A stretch of DNA of 64,000 bases from Aquila chrysaetos chrysaetos (lineage: Eukaryota; Chordata; Aves; Accipitriformes; Accipitridae), in NCBI RefSeq assembly GCF_900496995.4, contig NC_044005.1, forward strand, positions 26,541,363 through 26,605,362. The letters run 5' to 3'. Shown piece by piece: positions 24,286 through 36,200 of this stretch. Each line of letters begins with the position of its first letter. Position 1 is the first letter of the stretch. The position numbers and the translations under genes were made by a program. The notes beneath the pieces were generated by a model. That model was not told the origin of the DNA. It made no database searches and saw only the letters and a program-made list of their open reading frames with translations.

Positions 24286-26282
24286 CACAGGGAGAGGTGA
24301 TGAGGAATCCCAGAGCCAAAAGAAACCAGTAACAGGAGACACACACATCTGCTGGAGTTGGCAGTTACCTAAGACAAGAGGGGTTGACACCTGAAATCCG
24401 TGGGGCAGGGACCCAGCCTTGCATCTCGTTGCAAAACCAGCAGCTCCACCTGCACAGCATTGTCTGGTTCAAGCAAAATTCACAGCGACTGCGGTTTTGA
24501 CAGCTAAAGTCAAACACAATGGAATTCAAAGAGTACCTTTCCGTGCAGCAGCTGCACGTCGCTCCCTGCGGCTGTATCTGAGAGCCCCTGCTCTGCCTCG
24601 AGCTGGGGCACTGTCTGTGTGCTGACCCACCGACAGCCACACACACCCCCAGGGTCACCCAAGGCCAGGGAGGCAGACACCACCTCTCTTTTGCCCCATC
24701 ATCCAGGTTAGTTTTTGCTGCTGCTTCTTCAGTATATGTGGCTGTGCCTCTTTGTCCTTCAACCTCCTCCACAAGCTCGTCTTGTTTGTGCATGACCCTT
24801 GAGCTTATTCTCATCTTCCAGATCCCTTCTCTCCTTTCTGTCCAGCCTCCACCAATGACACCTGCTTTGTCCCCCCACTCTCTTTGCCCACACTATCCAT
24901 AATGTACCAACCATTTTCCATGTGCTCTTTAATGCCACTGCTCTCAAAGGACTTTCCACAGACCCAGGAAGAAGCTGATCGCAGGTGCTGCCGGCTGGTG
25001 AGACGTGTTGTTCACATTTATTTTGTTACCCAGTTTGCTTTTTCCCCTTGCCTGTTCCTTGACGTGTGGTTTATTTTTCTCCAGCGGTGGTTCATTTTTC
25101 TCTCCTGTATGTTTGTTCGAACACAAGTGCACAGCACCAAGCCCACGTGAGCCGTGCAGCGACATGTGCAGTGCAAGCACGCAGCCTGGGCAGCCCTGGC
25201 AGGGCCAAGCCCACGTGGCAGGCGGAGATGCTGTACCCCAGGGAAGGCTGTGCTCAGCAGCAAGGGGTAGGTGGCTGACGTGCCTCGGCTGGGCTGGTGC
25301 GGGCACAGGGAACACCGGCCATGGAGGCCCCAGCTCTCAGAGGTGATGTGGTGCCCAGCCAGAGCTGCCAGCCCAGCTCTGTCCCCTGGGAACAGAGGGA
25401 CCCTCGGGAAGACACTGTCATTCTTCCCCTTTAAAACCCTCCCAAGAGCCTGCATGGGTGGAATGAGTCTTGAGACTCTTGGCCGCAAAATATTACTTAA
25501 ATAGGTTGTTTGTAGGTCAGAAAGGCAGTTTGCACCCCCTTGCTGCACACCCCCTATTTTCCAACAAGTCCCTGGGGCCCCTCTGGCTGCATGGCCCCAC
25601 GGGGGAGTGAAACAGGGACATTAAATCTCACAACCCCAAATGACAGCGCTGGAAAGGTCTCTGCCCCAGCAGTGGCTGGTGTCCAAACTCCCGCTGGTCT
25701 TCTCCATCCCACCCTGTGGTGGGGCAGCATACTTCATGTGGGCCTGACCGAGCTGCCGTTCCCAGGAGCTGGCGGAGGGTGAGGAGGGGGCAATTTACAG
25801 CTGTGGTTATTGAGTAGTGTGTGAGCCGTTTGTCACGCTGAGCCCTGGCACCTTGTTCTACCTGTGTTGTGCGTGTTTTATTGGTGTTGAGCAGAGGGAG
25901 GCCGGAGCAGAGGGGAGTCTGGGAGGAAAGGCACTCAAGTGAAAAATGAACCGAGCCAAACAGGATTGAGAAAGAGAGAAAGAGAGACATGCAGGGGAAG
26001 GGGGTGAAGGGGCCAGATTATAAAACACAAGACAAATGTCCCCACTGGCAGCAGGGTTAGGGAAAGAGGGAGAGGGAAGAAATGAGGGGGGGCAGGGGAG
26101 GAAAAAGAAAGAGAGAATAAAGACACTGCCTTGTGGCCAGCACTATCCTAGTGGGATCAGGGATGCACATGTAGTCAGAAAAATAATTCTCAGTTTAACA
26201 AAGCAAGAAGAGGGGGGCGGGAGTGGAGGAGAGCTACAGATCCAAATGGAAAGTGCCCCAGGGTGTCCAATCTGCTGGGTTT
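24286..26282. other. Non-coding spacer
   Basis: No recognised exon. 25785-25890 is a small non-repetitive stretch that could be conserved, and 25965-25990 is a GA-rich tract. A 176-codon minus frame at 25018-25548 and a 113-codon plus frame overlap each other and look random. Confidence 0.45.
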
Positions 26283-26306
26283 AAAAAAAAAAAAAAAAAA
26301 AAAAAA
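26283..26306 (+). repeat. Poly(A) homopolymer, 24 bp
   Basis: Uninterrupted run of 24 A residues. No recognisable retrotransposon body lies directly upstream, so it is called a simple repeat and not the tail of an identified element. Confidence 0.95.
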
Positions 26307-26589
26307 TCATTTTGCCTCATCGCCCTCCTTCCCCCACCAGGGAGCCGGCTCCTTCCCCGTCCCCCCAGCCACCACCACCAAAAGGAGAGGGACCAGAGAG
26401 AGAGCGGAAGGTCTGTTTAGAATTTCACATCCCTTCCATCCTGCTCCCTCAGTGCTAAACTTTCAAGACAAAAATCATAAAACGAGGTGCTTTGTTGGTG
26501 AGGCAGATTCAGAGATCTTCCTGTTAGGAACAAGAAAGGGAAGAGAGAGACAGAGAGTGAGACAGAGAGATAGCTAGATGGAAGGCTGG

Positions 26590-26960
26590 CTTTGTGCTTG
26601 CAACAAGCCACTAAAGGTGCATTTTTAATTAAATTTATACAAAATGTGTCAGTTTTATCTCTATGTTTCAAACCTGACTCTTTTCTATCAAAGTAAAGTA
26701 TTGATCTTCACTGCCCCGAAGCTACCTGACTGAATTAAACAGAATAAATAGAAGAAGGACTGAAAGGGCTTAGAAACAACTGCAGAGAGGCGAATGTTTA
26801 ATGGCTCCACAGTCATTTGCTGCAATTAAAAAACAAAACCGTTTAGAGGGGCTGTTAACACCTTGAAGTCTGAAAATCCTCACTTCAAAAAAGCCCCAAA
26901 ACAGCTTCCAGGCAAAACATTTTAATTGCCATAAATACTTCCAACCTCAGCCATCACTAG
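26590..26960. promoter_or_regulatory. Putative conserved non-coding element 8
   Basis: AT-rich, non-repetitive block with TTTTTAATTAAATTTATAC (26621-26639), GAATTAAACAG, GTTTAATGG, TGCAATTAAAAAAC, GTTAACACC and TTTTAATTGCC cores over 370 bp. The density of TAAT/ATTA cores is the highest in the left half of the window. Inferred enhancer; conservation untested. Confidence 0.45.
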
Positions 26961-28014
26961 TGCGTGTGCACGTTGTACAGATAGACAAACAGATCCATGG
27001 GCCCGACAGGACAGAACCCACTCAGCTGGTGAGATATAGGTATGCTTTATATGGCACAGAGACACCTCCAGCCAAGGAAAGCTGTGTATCCAGTATGACC
27101 AAGATACATATCCACTTTATGCAAGCAAAAACCCCCATTTAACTGAGAAGTTAAGGATGGATGTTTCAGACCCACACACATATTCCAGATCTGTTTGCCT
27201 AATGTGACGTTGCCTATACTGAACATTATTCTCCAAACTGGTCATACTCAATTGCATGTCATGCAAGCCATAGGCATCTTACAAAGCTCTCTCTGTGCCT
27301 GTCTTATGTCACAAGAAGCCGTCACAGACTTTTCGCCGCAACCAGTCCCACTCGATTAAGAACTAAGCGTGTTGGGGCTGGGGTACCCTGTGACAAGAAC
27401 CTACAGTCCCTGGGACAGAAAGGGTCCACAATTTCGTTAAAGGCTCTTGACCATCATGTGACTTAAAAAAGAAAAAAAAACCCAGCATGTGCTTGGTTAA
27501 TCTTAAGGCAATGTGGTACTGTGTGACTTACCAAAGGCTTTCTGAATGACCTGTGCATCTCTCAGCATGGAGAAGATTTCCCATCCCTGCTTTGTGGTCC
27601 TCTTCCACTGAGCTCAGCAGAAAAGCTTGATTTTGGGGACTCTGTAGAGACACGCATTAGCAGGCTGAAGAGCTCTATCGGCTTCAGAATTCAGGAGTTT
27701 GCACTGGAAAACAGTTTCATACATTCACAACTCATCCCTTTCCCTGGGTATTTCTGGGACGAGGGCAGCAGGCTTATGGAAGGAAGCCATTTTTGCAGGA
27801 GATGATTACAGTTTCCTATCTCAGCAGGGGTACTACCAGGTGGGCAGTGTGCTGTGCTGTTCTCGGGGAAGGTGTTTTGTACAAAGACTATGAAGTTTTA
27901 CTTTGTGTTTTTTGAAAATCTGGAAGGAGCTCTATAGCTTGAAACCAGCTTTTGGTTGAAAATCAAAATAAACAAATATACTGGCCTTGTGCACCATTTG
28001 AGTTAGTTAGTGAA
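26961..28014. other. Non-coding spacer
   Basis: No exon, RNA gene or clear transposon is recognised. Confidence 0.5.
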
Positions 28015-28190
28015 GTAATGTGGCTGCAGCACTGGATGGATGCTTGGAGGGGCTGGATTCAGTTCCTAGCTGTGTCACAGTCTCACCGTGGGACCCTGGA
28101 GAACTTGCATTATCAGCCCATGATTCTGGTCCCTGTGTATGAAATGAAGAGCACTGAATCATTGAATCCCCTTCACATAGGGACAGAGAG
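28015..28190 (+). mobile_element. MIR-like SINE relic
   Basis: The order 'ggattcagttcctagctgtg', 'cacagtctcaccgtgggacc' and a weak 'ctgtgtatgaaatg' follows the tRNA-derived core of MIR/CORE-SINEs (compare 'ttcgaatcccggctctgccac...tgtgaccttgggc...'). Highly diverged and short. The family assignment is by recalled resemblance and should be regarded as likely but not certain. Confidence 0.5.
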
Positions 28191-29375
28191 GGTGTTAAGT
28201 CTTGGGCACCATGGGTTTGAAAGCCATGCAAGTAAGAGTATCTCTGTGGGGCATAGAGCAATACAGAAGGGCAATACCAAAGATTGCTTTAAAAGAGATA
28301 GCTCAGATCCCTGAATAGGAGCCACAGCACTCAGCTGGGCAAATCCAGGCTGCTTCTCATCCCTCTGGGTTAGACGGAGTTTGCTATCTGGACTAGGTTT
28401 GAGTGAACTCAGGTATACTGACAATAGCCTGAACTATCACCACCCATTTATTTAGCAGGTTGATTCACCAAGCCATACAACCATCTGTACACATAACCCC
28501 ACAGGCCACAGGGAGCCACAAGCTTAATTCCAGCTTGGCTTTGAAGCTCAGAGCGCAGAGAAGGTTGCTTGACTTGGACCAAATTCTTTGGCAATTTCCC
28601 AAGGCACTTTTCTGGCTTTGCGGGTAGCTCTGCTGAGCAGGGTAATGATCAAAGCAAGACTTCAGCCTATCACACGGACTGCAAGTTGATCTTTTTTGGC
28701 TGATTCAAAATGTCCCACAACACTAAAAATGGTGTCCCGCATCATTTCGGGGCCAAAAACCATCCTGAGAATTTTCCTTACTTGGATCTGTAGGGGGGAT
28801 GATTTTTGCTGAAGGAGCAGGGTCAGGTAATAAAAGCTCTTGCCAGTTATTAGTGCGTCTGTTTAGGCAAGTGAACCCTGCATTTTCCCATCTTTCAAAC
28901 ATTTTGTTCAACATTAAGTAATGATGAAAAGATTTTCTGTGAGCAGCAGGGCATTTCACATAGAAGCAAACCAGCATGAATGTCACCATGCACAATTCTT
29001 GCCTGTGATTGTTACAGAATCACTTGTTTTTAAAGGATCTGCTAAGCCATGTGCATGGGTTTGTATTGTGGCAGCTGCCTCACCAACACCTGAACTGCAG
29101 GTTAACGTTCATCCCAGTCAGCTGAAATGCTCAAAAGCAACAGAAGCACAGGGACAGAAGCCAGCGTGGCTCTGCTTGACAGGATTTCAGAGCTACACTC
29201 TCGCTTGAGCATCAGGAAGTTCTGCCCTATACCCTTCCTGGGCCCGCAGCCTCTCAGGGGTGAAACAGCCCTACAAATCTGAGCCAGTTGCCATATTCTG
29301 TAGCGGGGGGTACATTCGCATTCAGTCAATGCTGCAACTTGTGCATCTGAAATGAACCGTTTGGGAACCAAAGAA
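28191..29375. other. Non-coding spacer
   Basis: No recognised gene or repeat. Confidence 0.5.
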
Positions 29376-29680
29376 TATGCATTTTTAGCGCTAAGGTTGA
29401 ATACTCCTGCTGCTTATGGCCAAGCTCCTGCTGCTGCACTTCAGAGCGTTTTGCTTTGTTACGGACCCCTGATTAACACTTTCTAAGCATTTCAGCCCAC
29501 ACTCCAGTCACTTTACAGATTGCAATGAATGCAGATTTGAGTTTATGGGTTCATAAAAGTGTGAATTAGCACAACAATTTTCCCGTAGCCTATTTGCACA
29601 GCCCTTCCTCGAGTGACCTGTCCCTTTAGACAACACAAATATTTCAGCTCAAGCGAACTGCCCGGCAAGGCATTTTTAAG
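29376..29680. promoter_or_regulatory. Putative conserved non-coding element 9
   Basis: Non-repetitive block with TTTTTAGCGCTAAGG, CTGATTAACAC, GATTGCAATGAATGC, GTGAATTAGC and CACAAATATTTC motifs and retained CpGs (TTACGGAC, CTCGAGTGACC, AAGCGAAC). Enhancer-like by composition. No coding potential is recognised. Confidence 0.45.
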
Positions 29681-30215
29681 AGACTAGAACAGATCTGTGG
29701 CCCCAGGAAGCAATGCCTGTGGGAGCACAAAACAGGAGCGTCACTGTGAAGCCCAGCACTTGCATCTCTTGGCAACATTAGAAAGTGCTGAGAAGCAAAG
29801 TCCTTTAACCCCTGTAGGAACTGCAGTGATGCCAGCAGCCCCAGCAGTGCCACGCACACAGGCTCTGAGCCTAGCATTGCTATTGCCACCCATGCTAAGC
29901 AGAGAAGGGAAAGGGGACCACCCCTGCTTGTCTTGCACTGGTGCAGTGGTGCCTCTCGCCTGCAGTACAGATGCGGCTGCACAGCCCTGCACCAATACAA
30001 TGGGTCAGATGCAGAGACCCCAAGACGAGCACCTCACAGCACCCCAGTGCTGTGCTTCTCCGCACACATGCACCTTAATCTCTTCCAGCCTCTACTCCGA
30101 CATCCCATATCTTCGAGCTGTGGAAAACACTGTGACACAGTAATCTGCCCCTTTTCCTGCTCTCTGCATATCACTGGTGTGATCAGTCCTATCTCTGCAT
30201 GGAGGAGGGACTGGC
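29681..30215. other. Non-coding spacer
   Basis: Open frames on both strands (up to 148 codons, 29697-30143, plus) are without recognisable domains and overlap one another. No gene is called. Confidence 0.5.
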
Positions 30216-30440
30216 TGACCAAATTTCTTTAATTAAAAGAAAAAGGATCAGGTTTATTCCAGATAAGCAGGCAGGATTAAAATAGACAGAAAGAATAGAC
30301 AAGGGGCAGCTGTCAGCACTCCAGCCGATCCAGCGTGATTATTAATAACGATAAGCAGGAGAAGAGGGCTAATAAAAGGATAATGAAGTGGTCCTGAAAG
30401 TGACAGGAGATGGAGCCCGATAAGAGGGCCCGTGGCCCAG
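30216..30440. promoter_or_regulatory. Putative enhancer with GATA-motif cluster
   Basis: Four plus-strand GATAA sites lie within 165 bp: AGATAAG (30261-30267), CGATAAG (30349-30355), GGATAAT (30378-30384) and CGATAAG (30418-30424). They are interleaved with TTTAATTAAAAG (30229-30240), CAGCTG (30308-30313) and ATTATTAATAAC (30338-30349). Spacing and shared orientation argue against chance. The block is non-repetitive and non-coding. Confidence 0.5.
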
Positions 30441-31680
30441 AGCTGCTCTGGCCCTAGCAAGGTCTGCGCAGAGCAGCCTGCTGGAGCGGACTTGGGTAGC
30501 GAGGCACTAGAAGGAAAGGGTCCATCGCCCCAGGGACTGTGGCAGAGAGATTAATGGGTTCAGGAGCTCTGGCTGTCCATGTCATGCAGCATTCATGACA
30601 GAATCAATCAGGATGCTTCCCAGGCTGCGGCCACAAGGAGTGTGGGTCATCTCCCCAGATAAAGTATGGCCCTGGGAGGACTCGTCTCACCAGGGCAGTC
30701 GATTGTGGATCCCTCATGGTGCCCCGGAGCTGAGACCCTGCCTTGGCCCTCACGTAGCACTTCACAGTCCCAGCACAGCCCAGGACTGGGATGCCACATT
30801 TTGAAAGGGAGTGCAAGCGGGAGAAGCTGCTGAGGTGTGGGAGCAGTTGCTGGGAGAGCACAGAAGCAGCGTGGGGCGTCTCTGCTCTGTCTGGGGATCA
30901 CCCACTGCTCCAGTCTCTCCTGCCTCTGTCAGCTCTCCCGGCCAGGAAAGTGTCCCATATCCCAGGCAGTTGTCCAGAAAGGTGGAAGGAAGAGGCTGAA
31001 GAAAGAGCAGCCAGTGGAGGGTTGGCTCTGGGTGCCCTTTCCCAAGGGAAAGCTCACATGCAGAGCATGAAGAACAGGCAAAGATTGCTACAGCCTGGAA
31101 ACCACACAGTGCACCCACCTGTACTGGCTGGATACAGCTCCTGGCCACGCTGCAGGTCAGTCAAGGGGAAAGAAGGTGTCAAAAATCATTTCCCGGGAGC
31201 CATTAAACAGAGAATGAAATCCCACCTAACAGCAAATACAACCTCTGTGCCCTCTGTCGAGGAGAGGATCAAATCATCTGCAGAGATGCAGTGGGAAAGA
31301 AGAGGGAGACTGAGTTAGTCAGAGCCTCACAGCAAGCCACAGAACAAGTCAGATGGCTGGAGAAGGAAGGACTTGGTCAGGGAATGCTACAGGAGGAATT
31401 AAGGCTGTTTGGGACAAACTTCATTAGTTTCCATTCGAATCAGTCTCTTTTCTATCCAAACAACCCCTTCTACCTCCCAAGTCTAGAGCATGTCTCCTTC
31501 TTCAGAGGGAGAAAGACTCTGGCCACGGCCATCAACATCCCACCCAGGCCAGCTGACGGGCGGGTGGCTGGGTGTGCGCGCTCAGCCGGAGCGGCCATGC
31601 CATCCCCACGCTCAGCCATGGGCAGGCGGCGAGCAAGGCCCAGGAGAGGAGCGGGGAATATGGGCTCTGGCTCGCGCTGC
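30441..31680. other. Non-coding spacer, CpG-rich at right end
   Basis: No exon recognised. CpG density rises at 31555-31700 (cggcgagc, ggcgccgcgctc) without the length of a full CpG island. Long overlapping frames here (175 codons, 30791-31318) look random. Confidence 0.45.
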
Positions 31681-31965
31681 CTGGCGCCGCGCTCCCGCCA
31701 CTCCGGGTCACCGCGGCAGATGCTGGGAGCATATGCCATGAATTAATTCCACTTTCACTGAGACGCTCCGGTGAGAGGAACGGCGGTGCCTTTCCAACTT
31801 ATTAACATAGGAGCTCCCCCTCACCTCCCATCACTTTGTCACACTTAATAGAACAGCCAGCCAGAGTCCCTTTAACAGGCTTCTGGCTGGCAGGGTCTTT
31901 AATGGAAAGTTGCTGGGTCTGGCCTTTTTTTCAGCTTTTATTTTCCACATTTTTTTCCCAGCCCT
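31681..31965. promoter_or_regulatory. Putative conserved non-coding element 10
   Basis: Begins in the CpG-rich patch and continues into AT-core sequence: ATGAATTAATTCCAC (31738-31752), CTTATTAACATAGG, CACACTTAATAG, CTTTAATGG and TTTTATTTTCC. Non-repetitive. Enhancer-like by composition. Confidence 0.4.
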
Positions 31966-32464
31966 GTGTATGCTGTCTCTATGCCAATAGACCCCCCCCA
32001 ACAAACCGTACTCTAGTAAAACATCTCCACCAAGAAAGTCTATAATCCACCAAGAAAGCCTATAAATATTCTATTATTATAAACAGAACCAGAGATTCCT
32101 AAAACTGATAGGACCTAGAATTAATTTTTCCTTTGTGCACTTCTTTTACTTCATCTGTGATGAGGCTCACCATTTGCTCAGGTAGTCTATTGAGCTCTGG
32201 GCCTGCAAGAGGCTATCTGTGGGTAGATATTTACACCCATCCAGAATCCCAGCAAGTCCCTGGGCAGACACCCCAGATCAGCTCACTGAGCTAAACATGC
32301 TATTGACAACACGCACTTTGACAGGTTTACAGCTCTCCTTCAGCAATGTGTGAACAGAGCAGAACAAAGAGTAGACAGGACACAAGGCTCTCTACATTGA
32401 ATTGCCATCTTTGAATTGAAGATGGGAAACACTCACCAGTTATATGAAAGCCATGGTTGAATCG
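31966..32464. other. Non-coding spacer
   Basis: No recognised gene. A short local duplication of 'ccaccaagaaag' occurs at about 32026-32059. Confidence 0.5.
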
Positions 32465-32580
32465 GGAACCTGAAGTTCCTCATTTCTAACCCTGATTCTG
32501 CCACAGATTTGCTGTATGGCCCCAGGCACACCACTGCACCTTGCGTTACCCCTCTGTGATACAGGTCTGTGGAGACCAAC
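32465..32580 (+). mobile_element. MIR-like SINE relic
   Basis: 'ctgattctgccacagatttg', 'ctgtatggccccaggcaca' and 'gcgttacccctctgtgatac' reproduce the MIR core order (…ggctctgccac…tagctgtgtgaccttgggcaa…cctctctgtgcctc). Diverged, no target duplication recognisable. Confidence 0.55.
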
Positions 32581-33114
32581 AAGGGATTATTGCTCTGTTC
32601 CTTGGCTAGGCACAGCCCAAAGGGCTGATCTGAGTTCCAGGAGCCAGGTGCACTGTTCTGAAAACTGCTCTCACTTCTCAACTCACCTGAGGATCAACCA
32701 GAGCTACACCTTTGCAGGCTACAAGAAAAAATTTACACCTGCCATTTCTTCCTTTGCATGCTCTTTCCACTGGACTTTTCAGAAATGCAGGTTCCTGAGG
32801 CAGCTTTGTCACAGCCAATACACACTGGTGCATCACCACAAGCCAAGAGCTGGCCTAAGCATGCAAAAGCACCTCATCGTTTCTTTTTAGCAAGGAGAGT
32901 AACAGGAGCAGGTTCTCCTCTGACAGCACCAGGGCTTGAGAGGAGAAGCAACAGGTCTCAGTCACCTTTCCAGCACTGCAACCAAAACATGATGGTGGAA
33001 GGAAGGTGGGTGGGAACAGCTTGCTGGAGGAAGGCCAGGAGCCAGACACTCACCTCCCCTCCTCCAGCTGGGGAAGGTGTTGAAAAGTCATGGAAACAAG
33101 TCTCAGTCTATTAA
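32581..33114. other. Non-coding spacer
   Basis: No exon or repeat recognised. Confidence 0.5.
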
Positions 33115-33475
33115 GTTTATTGAAGGAAATTAAAGAGACAATTTGGTCACAGTGCACACAAATACTGAAGCCAGGAGAAAACATCTGACAGCATGGCTTA
33201 ACTGGGAAGGTGAAAGCATAAGCAGGCTCAGGGAACAGAAAATGAAACTCAAAAACTGAGTCTAGACATAAAGCAGATTTTGAACCATAAGGGCAATTAT
33301 CTATTAGAAAAACTAACCAGGGAAGATTTTCAAATAGACTGCCTGCCTTTCTAAAAGACAGGCAAAGCTCAGCCACATCTCACTGGACTCTGCCATGGCC
33401 TGTATTATAGCAGGTCAGACTAAATGATCAAAGCCACCTCTTCCAGCCTTAAAATAGATGAGGCTGTGATTTTTT
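33115..33475 (+). mobile_element. Ancient CR1 LINE 3' fragment
   Basis: 'gggcaattatctattagaaa', 'taaccagggaagattttcaa' and the terminal phrase 'cagcaggtcagactaaatgatca' (seen here as 33405-33429) with 'ttccagccttaaaatagatgaggctgtga' (33442-33470) follow the 3' end of old CR1 subfamilies in order. It is truncated at the 5' end and heavily mutated. Confidence 0.75.
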
Positions 33476-35133
33476 CAAGCCCTGCTCTCAAACTCTGCCC
33501 ATGTATTTGCTCGGCTCCCAGGGGCCCAGAGTGGGCACAGGCCTGGCCCCCACACACTTGCCTCCCACCCCAGAGCATCCTTGTGCAGGGCCTCAAGCCA
33601 GATGGGGGTAGCCAACAGCGCACCCAGCCCCAAGCACACTCCTCTGGGAGATTTTATGCAGCTTTAGAGCAGCTCCTCCAGCACAACATGACCACAGCTC
33701 ATCAGCAAAGGCCTCATTCAACTCCCACTATGGTCTTCTTGTGCTCTGTTCTCTCCCGGCTCTCCACCAGCACCTGCTCTGGCCTCACTCCCCTCCAAAT
33801 TTTATGCATACTCTGTTCCCAAATCATTCAACCTCCTTGCTCCTCTTGCTTCTACTCTGCCTCTCCCACAAATCCCAGTCTTGCTCCTGGCCCCCTCCTC
33901 CCCACACCCTGCCTCAAATGGCCCTCCCCAAGCCCTCCCCTGTTCCTACCCCTCACCATCTCCAGAAGGATCTCTGGGGTCTGATGTCCCTCCTGCTCTC
34001 ATTTCAAGGGGTGCTTTCCTCTTCCTCTTGACTCCTGAAGGGCCCCTGTGGCCTCTGAGGGGCTGAGCACCACTGCACAGCGCAGTTCCACTTCTCATTC
34101 CTCCCTGCTGGGAGAGCAGCCAGACAGGAGTGCTCTGCCCGCCCAGGATGATCAGAGCAGCTCTTGGAAGCAGAAGATGGCTCTGTGAGCCTTCCTGGAG
34201 ACAACCCAGGATTGTTGGTGCAGCGCACAGCTGCTAGAGGAGCAATAGGCTTGGCATGTCTCCTGCACGGAGCACTCAATGGCTGCAGTCTTAACTACTG
34301 CTTAGTTATCCACTCTTAATGCTTCACGTGGCCAGCAATGCCACCTCCCCAAGACCCTAAAGAAAACGCAACATATAATAGGTTCCGTATCACACACCAT
34401 ACCTCAGGCTGGGCAGCCAGAGACGCTGGATTCATGGTTCCCCCACTCTTGTGCCTCAGGCCTGGGCATCTTCAGCTTTTGTGGTCTTTGAAAACTGGTT
34501 GATTTGTACTGGGTGACTGCATGGTTTTATGAGGCCACCCAAAAGTGCAAGGCCTCCTATGCTGTGCAACAGTGACTGAAGGGAGGAAGGTGGGCTCACC
34601 TCTCAGCCTCCCTTTCTCTCTCAGCTCATGTTGTTTTCCTGCCCTCCTCCTCAACAAACTGGAGGCAAGTGCAGCATCATAGTAGGAAGACAGTTACTTC
34701 GCTGGTAGGGGCATGGTGCAGAGACCCAAGTTTCAGTGGGGGTACTGGTAGTCTGGTTTGGGCCACTGCTGCAACGACCAAAATTTATCCTCTCATTCTC
34801 AGGGCACAGAAAGTTATGTTCGCTTCATGCTTCAAAGAGGCTAGAGTCTCAGTGGAAGCAGATACCACTTAATAAGGTGATACCACGCAAAGCAGCTTAC
34901 AGGAGCAGTGTGGATTAGAGCCTCAGATCAAGTAGAAGGGAGAGAATCCACACTAGATGCTCCTACAGTTTGCAACTGAGAGGAGAGTGAGTGCCTCTGC
35001 TTTCTCTGTGATCTTTGAGGGATGAACTGAGCAAATCCATGTCCCATCCCCAAATGGAGGCATTTACCACTCTCTTCCTCTCAGACTGGCTTGCTGGGTT
35101 TGTCTAATTTACTAAACTATTTTATTTTGCTGA
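33476..35133. other. Non-coding spacer
   Basis: C-rich at 33480-34060, giving a 186-codon proline/serine-rich plus frame (33424-33984) that begins inside the CR1 relic and has no domain. No gene is called. Confidence 0.5.
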
Positions 35134-35160
35134 TTTTTTTTTTTTTTTTTTTTTTTTTTT
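35134..35160 (+). repeat. Poly(T) homopolymer, 27 bp
   Basis: Uninterrupted run of 27 T residues. It could be the A-tail of a minus-strand insertion, but no element body is recognisable on its right side. Confidence 0.95.
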
Positions 35161-35906
35161 CCCCTGGAACGTAGGAAGCATTCTAAATTCTCTTTGGACA
35201 AGAACTGTAGGTGTCACAGAAAGATAGATGCTAGCTGAGCTGTGAAGTTTCTGTTCATACCAAGATAGGTTTCTCTGCTCAGAGAAAGACTTCAGGATTA
35301 TTCTCCATACGCTGGCCTCCCAGGCTTCTGTCTCACCTAGTTTTCTAGTTATAGGGGAGATTTCTTGGCTATAAAAAACTTAGTGTCTCCTTGAGACAGA
35401 TGAGCCTCCCCTTATTTTGGTGGCCCCAGACTGGGACCCAATTGCTTCTCTCTTGTTGGTAGAATTGTCTGGCATATCAACTCTGATCGGAAATTTTGCA
35501 AAGTACTGAATTCACAGTGAGTTATTTGACCTGTCCTGCTGTCAGTACAAGAGTGAGAATGCAGTGTTCTATTGGACCGACCAAACAAGCTAAGAAAAGC
35601 AGCACAGCAAGCCTTCCTTCCAGCACCTGCACCGCCTCCCAGAAGTATATAGTAAGATTCTCCAATGGAACAAGGCTTTGAAGGACATTGGCTTAGAAGT
35701 AATGTTACTGTTTCCTGCAAATAATGACCACGGTTCTATGGGGACAAGGCATTAAAAGCTAAATGGATTTTTCTTTAGATGACAATAAAAGTGGGTTACT
35801 TGGATCCAAGGAGACACCCACAAGGGAGTTACCCTGTTTCAGAGCAGCAGGCTCCATTCTTTCACACATGTGGAATAAACAGTATTTTCTTTGCAAACTA
35901 CCTATT
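35161..35906. other. Non-coding spacer
   Basis: No recognised exon, RNA gene or repeat between the T-run and the 5S-derived SINE. Confidence 0.5.
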
Positions 35907-36200
35907 GCCTGAAGCTATCTCCATTCAGGCTGTGATCTCATCTGATTGCAAAAGCTAAGCGGGGTTAGGCCTGGTCAGAATTTAGCTGGGAAACCTCAAG
36001 GGAAAAAAGAGGTGCTGTAGGAAGTGGTGTTGGCAGTTTAATAGGTGATGCTGCTTCCTCTGAGTCAATACAGAGGTAATGTTCCAGGAAAGAGGTTAAA
36101 CCAGCAGGGGATGGCTGGAGGCTGCTGGATGAAATGTAAAACCAGTATCCTGACAACTTGTGGCATCTGTTGTGAGGAAGATGGTAATCTTGATGTCCCA
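35907..36200 (+). mobile_element. 5S rRNA-derived SINE (SINE3/DeuSINE type)
   Basis: The first 115 bp (35907-36021) are a diverged 5S rRNA gene. 'gtgatctcatctgatt' corresponds to 5S 'cgatctcgtctgatc'; 'aagctaagcggggttaggcc' (35952-35971) is the internal promoter A-box and intermediate element; 'gctgggaaacc' and 'ggtgctgtagg' are box C and the 5S 3' end. A SINE body follows ('gaagtggtgttgg', then 'ggatgaaatgtaaaacc' and 'cctgacaacttgtgg' at 36127-36162), which matches the body I know from 5S-headed SINEs of fish and reptiles. It is not a functional 5S gene. The 3' tail may run on to about 36400. It lies in antisense to IFT43, beyond its predicted poly(A) site. Confidence 0.8.

Noticed and set aside
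25018..25548. 176-codon minus frame
   Set aside because: Random-looking translation in spacer sequence with overlapping plus-strand frames.
33424..33984. 186-codon plus frame
   Set aside because: Starts inside a CR1 relic and runs through C-rich spacer; serine/proline-rich without domain.
35907..36021. 5S ribosomal RNA gene
   Set aside because: The 5S similarity is clear but too diverged for function and is fused to a SINE body, so it was called as a SINE.
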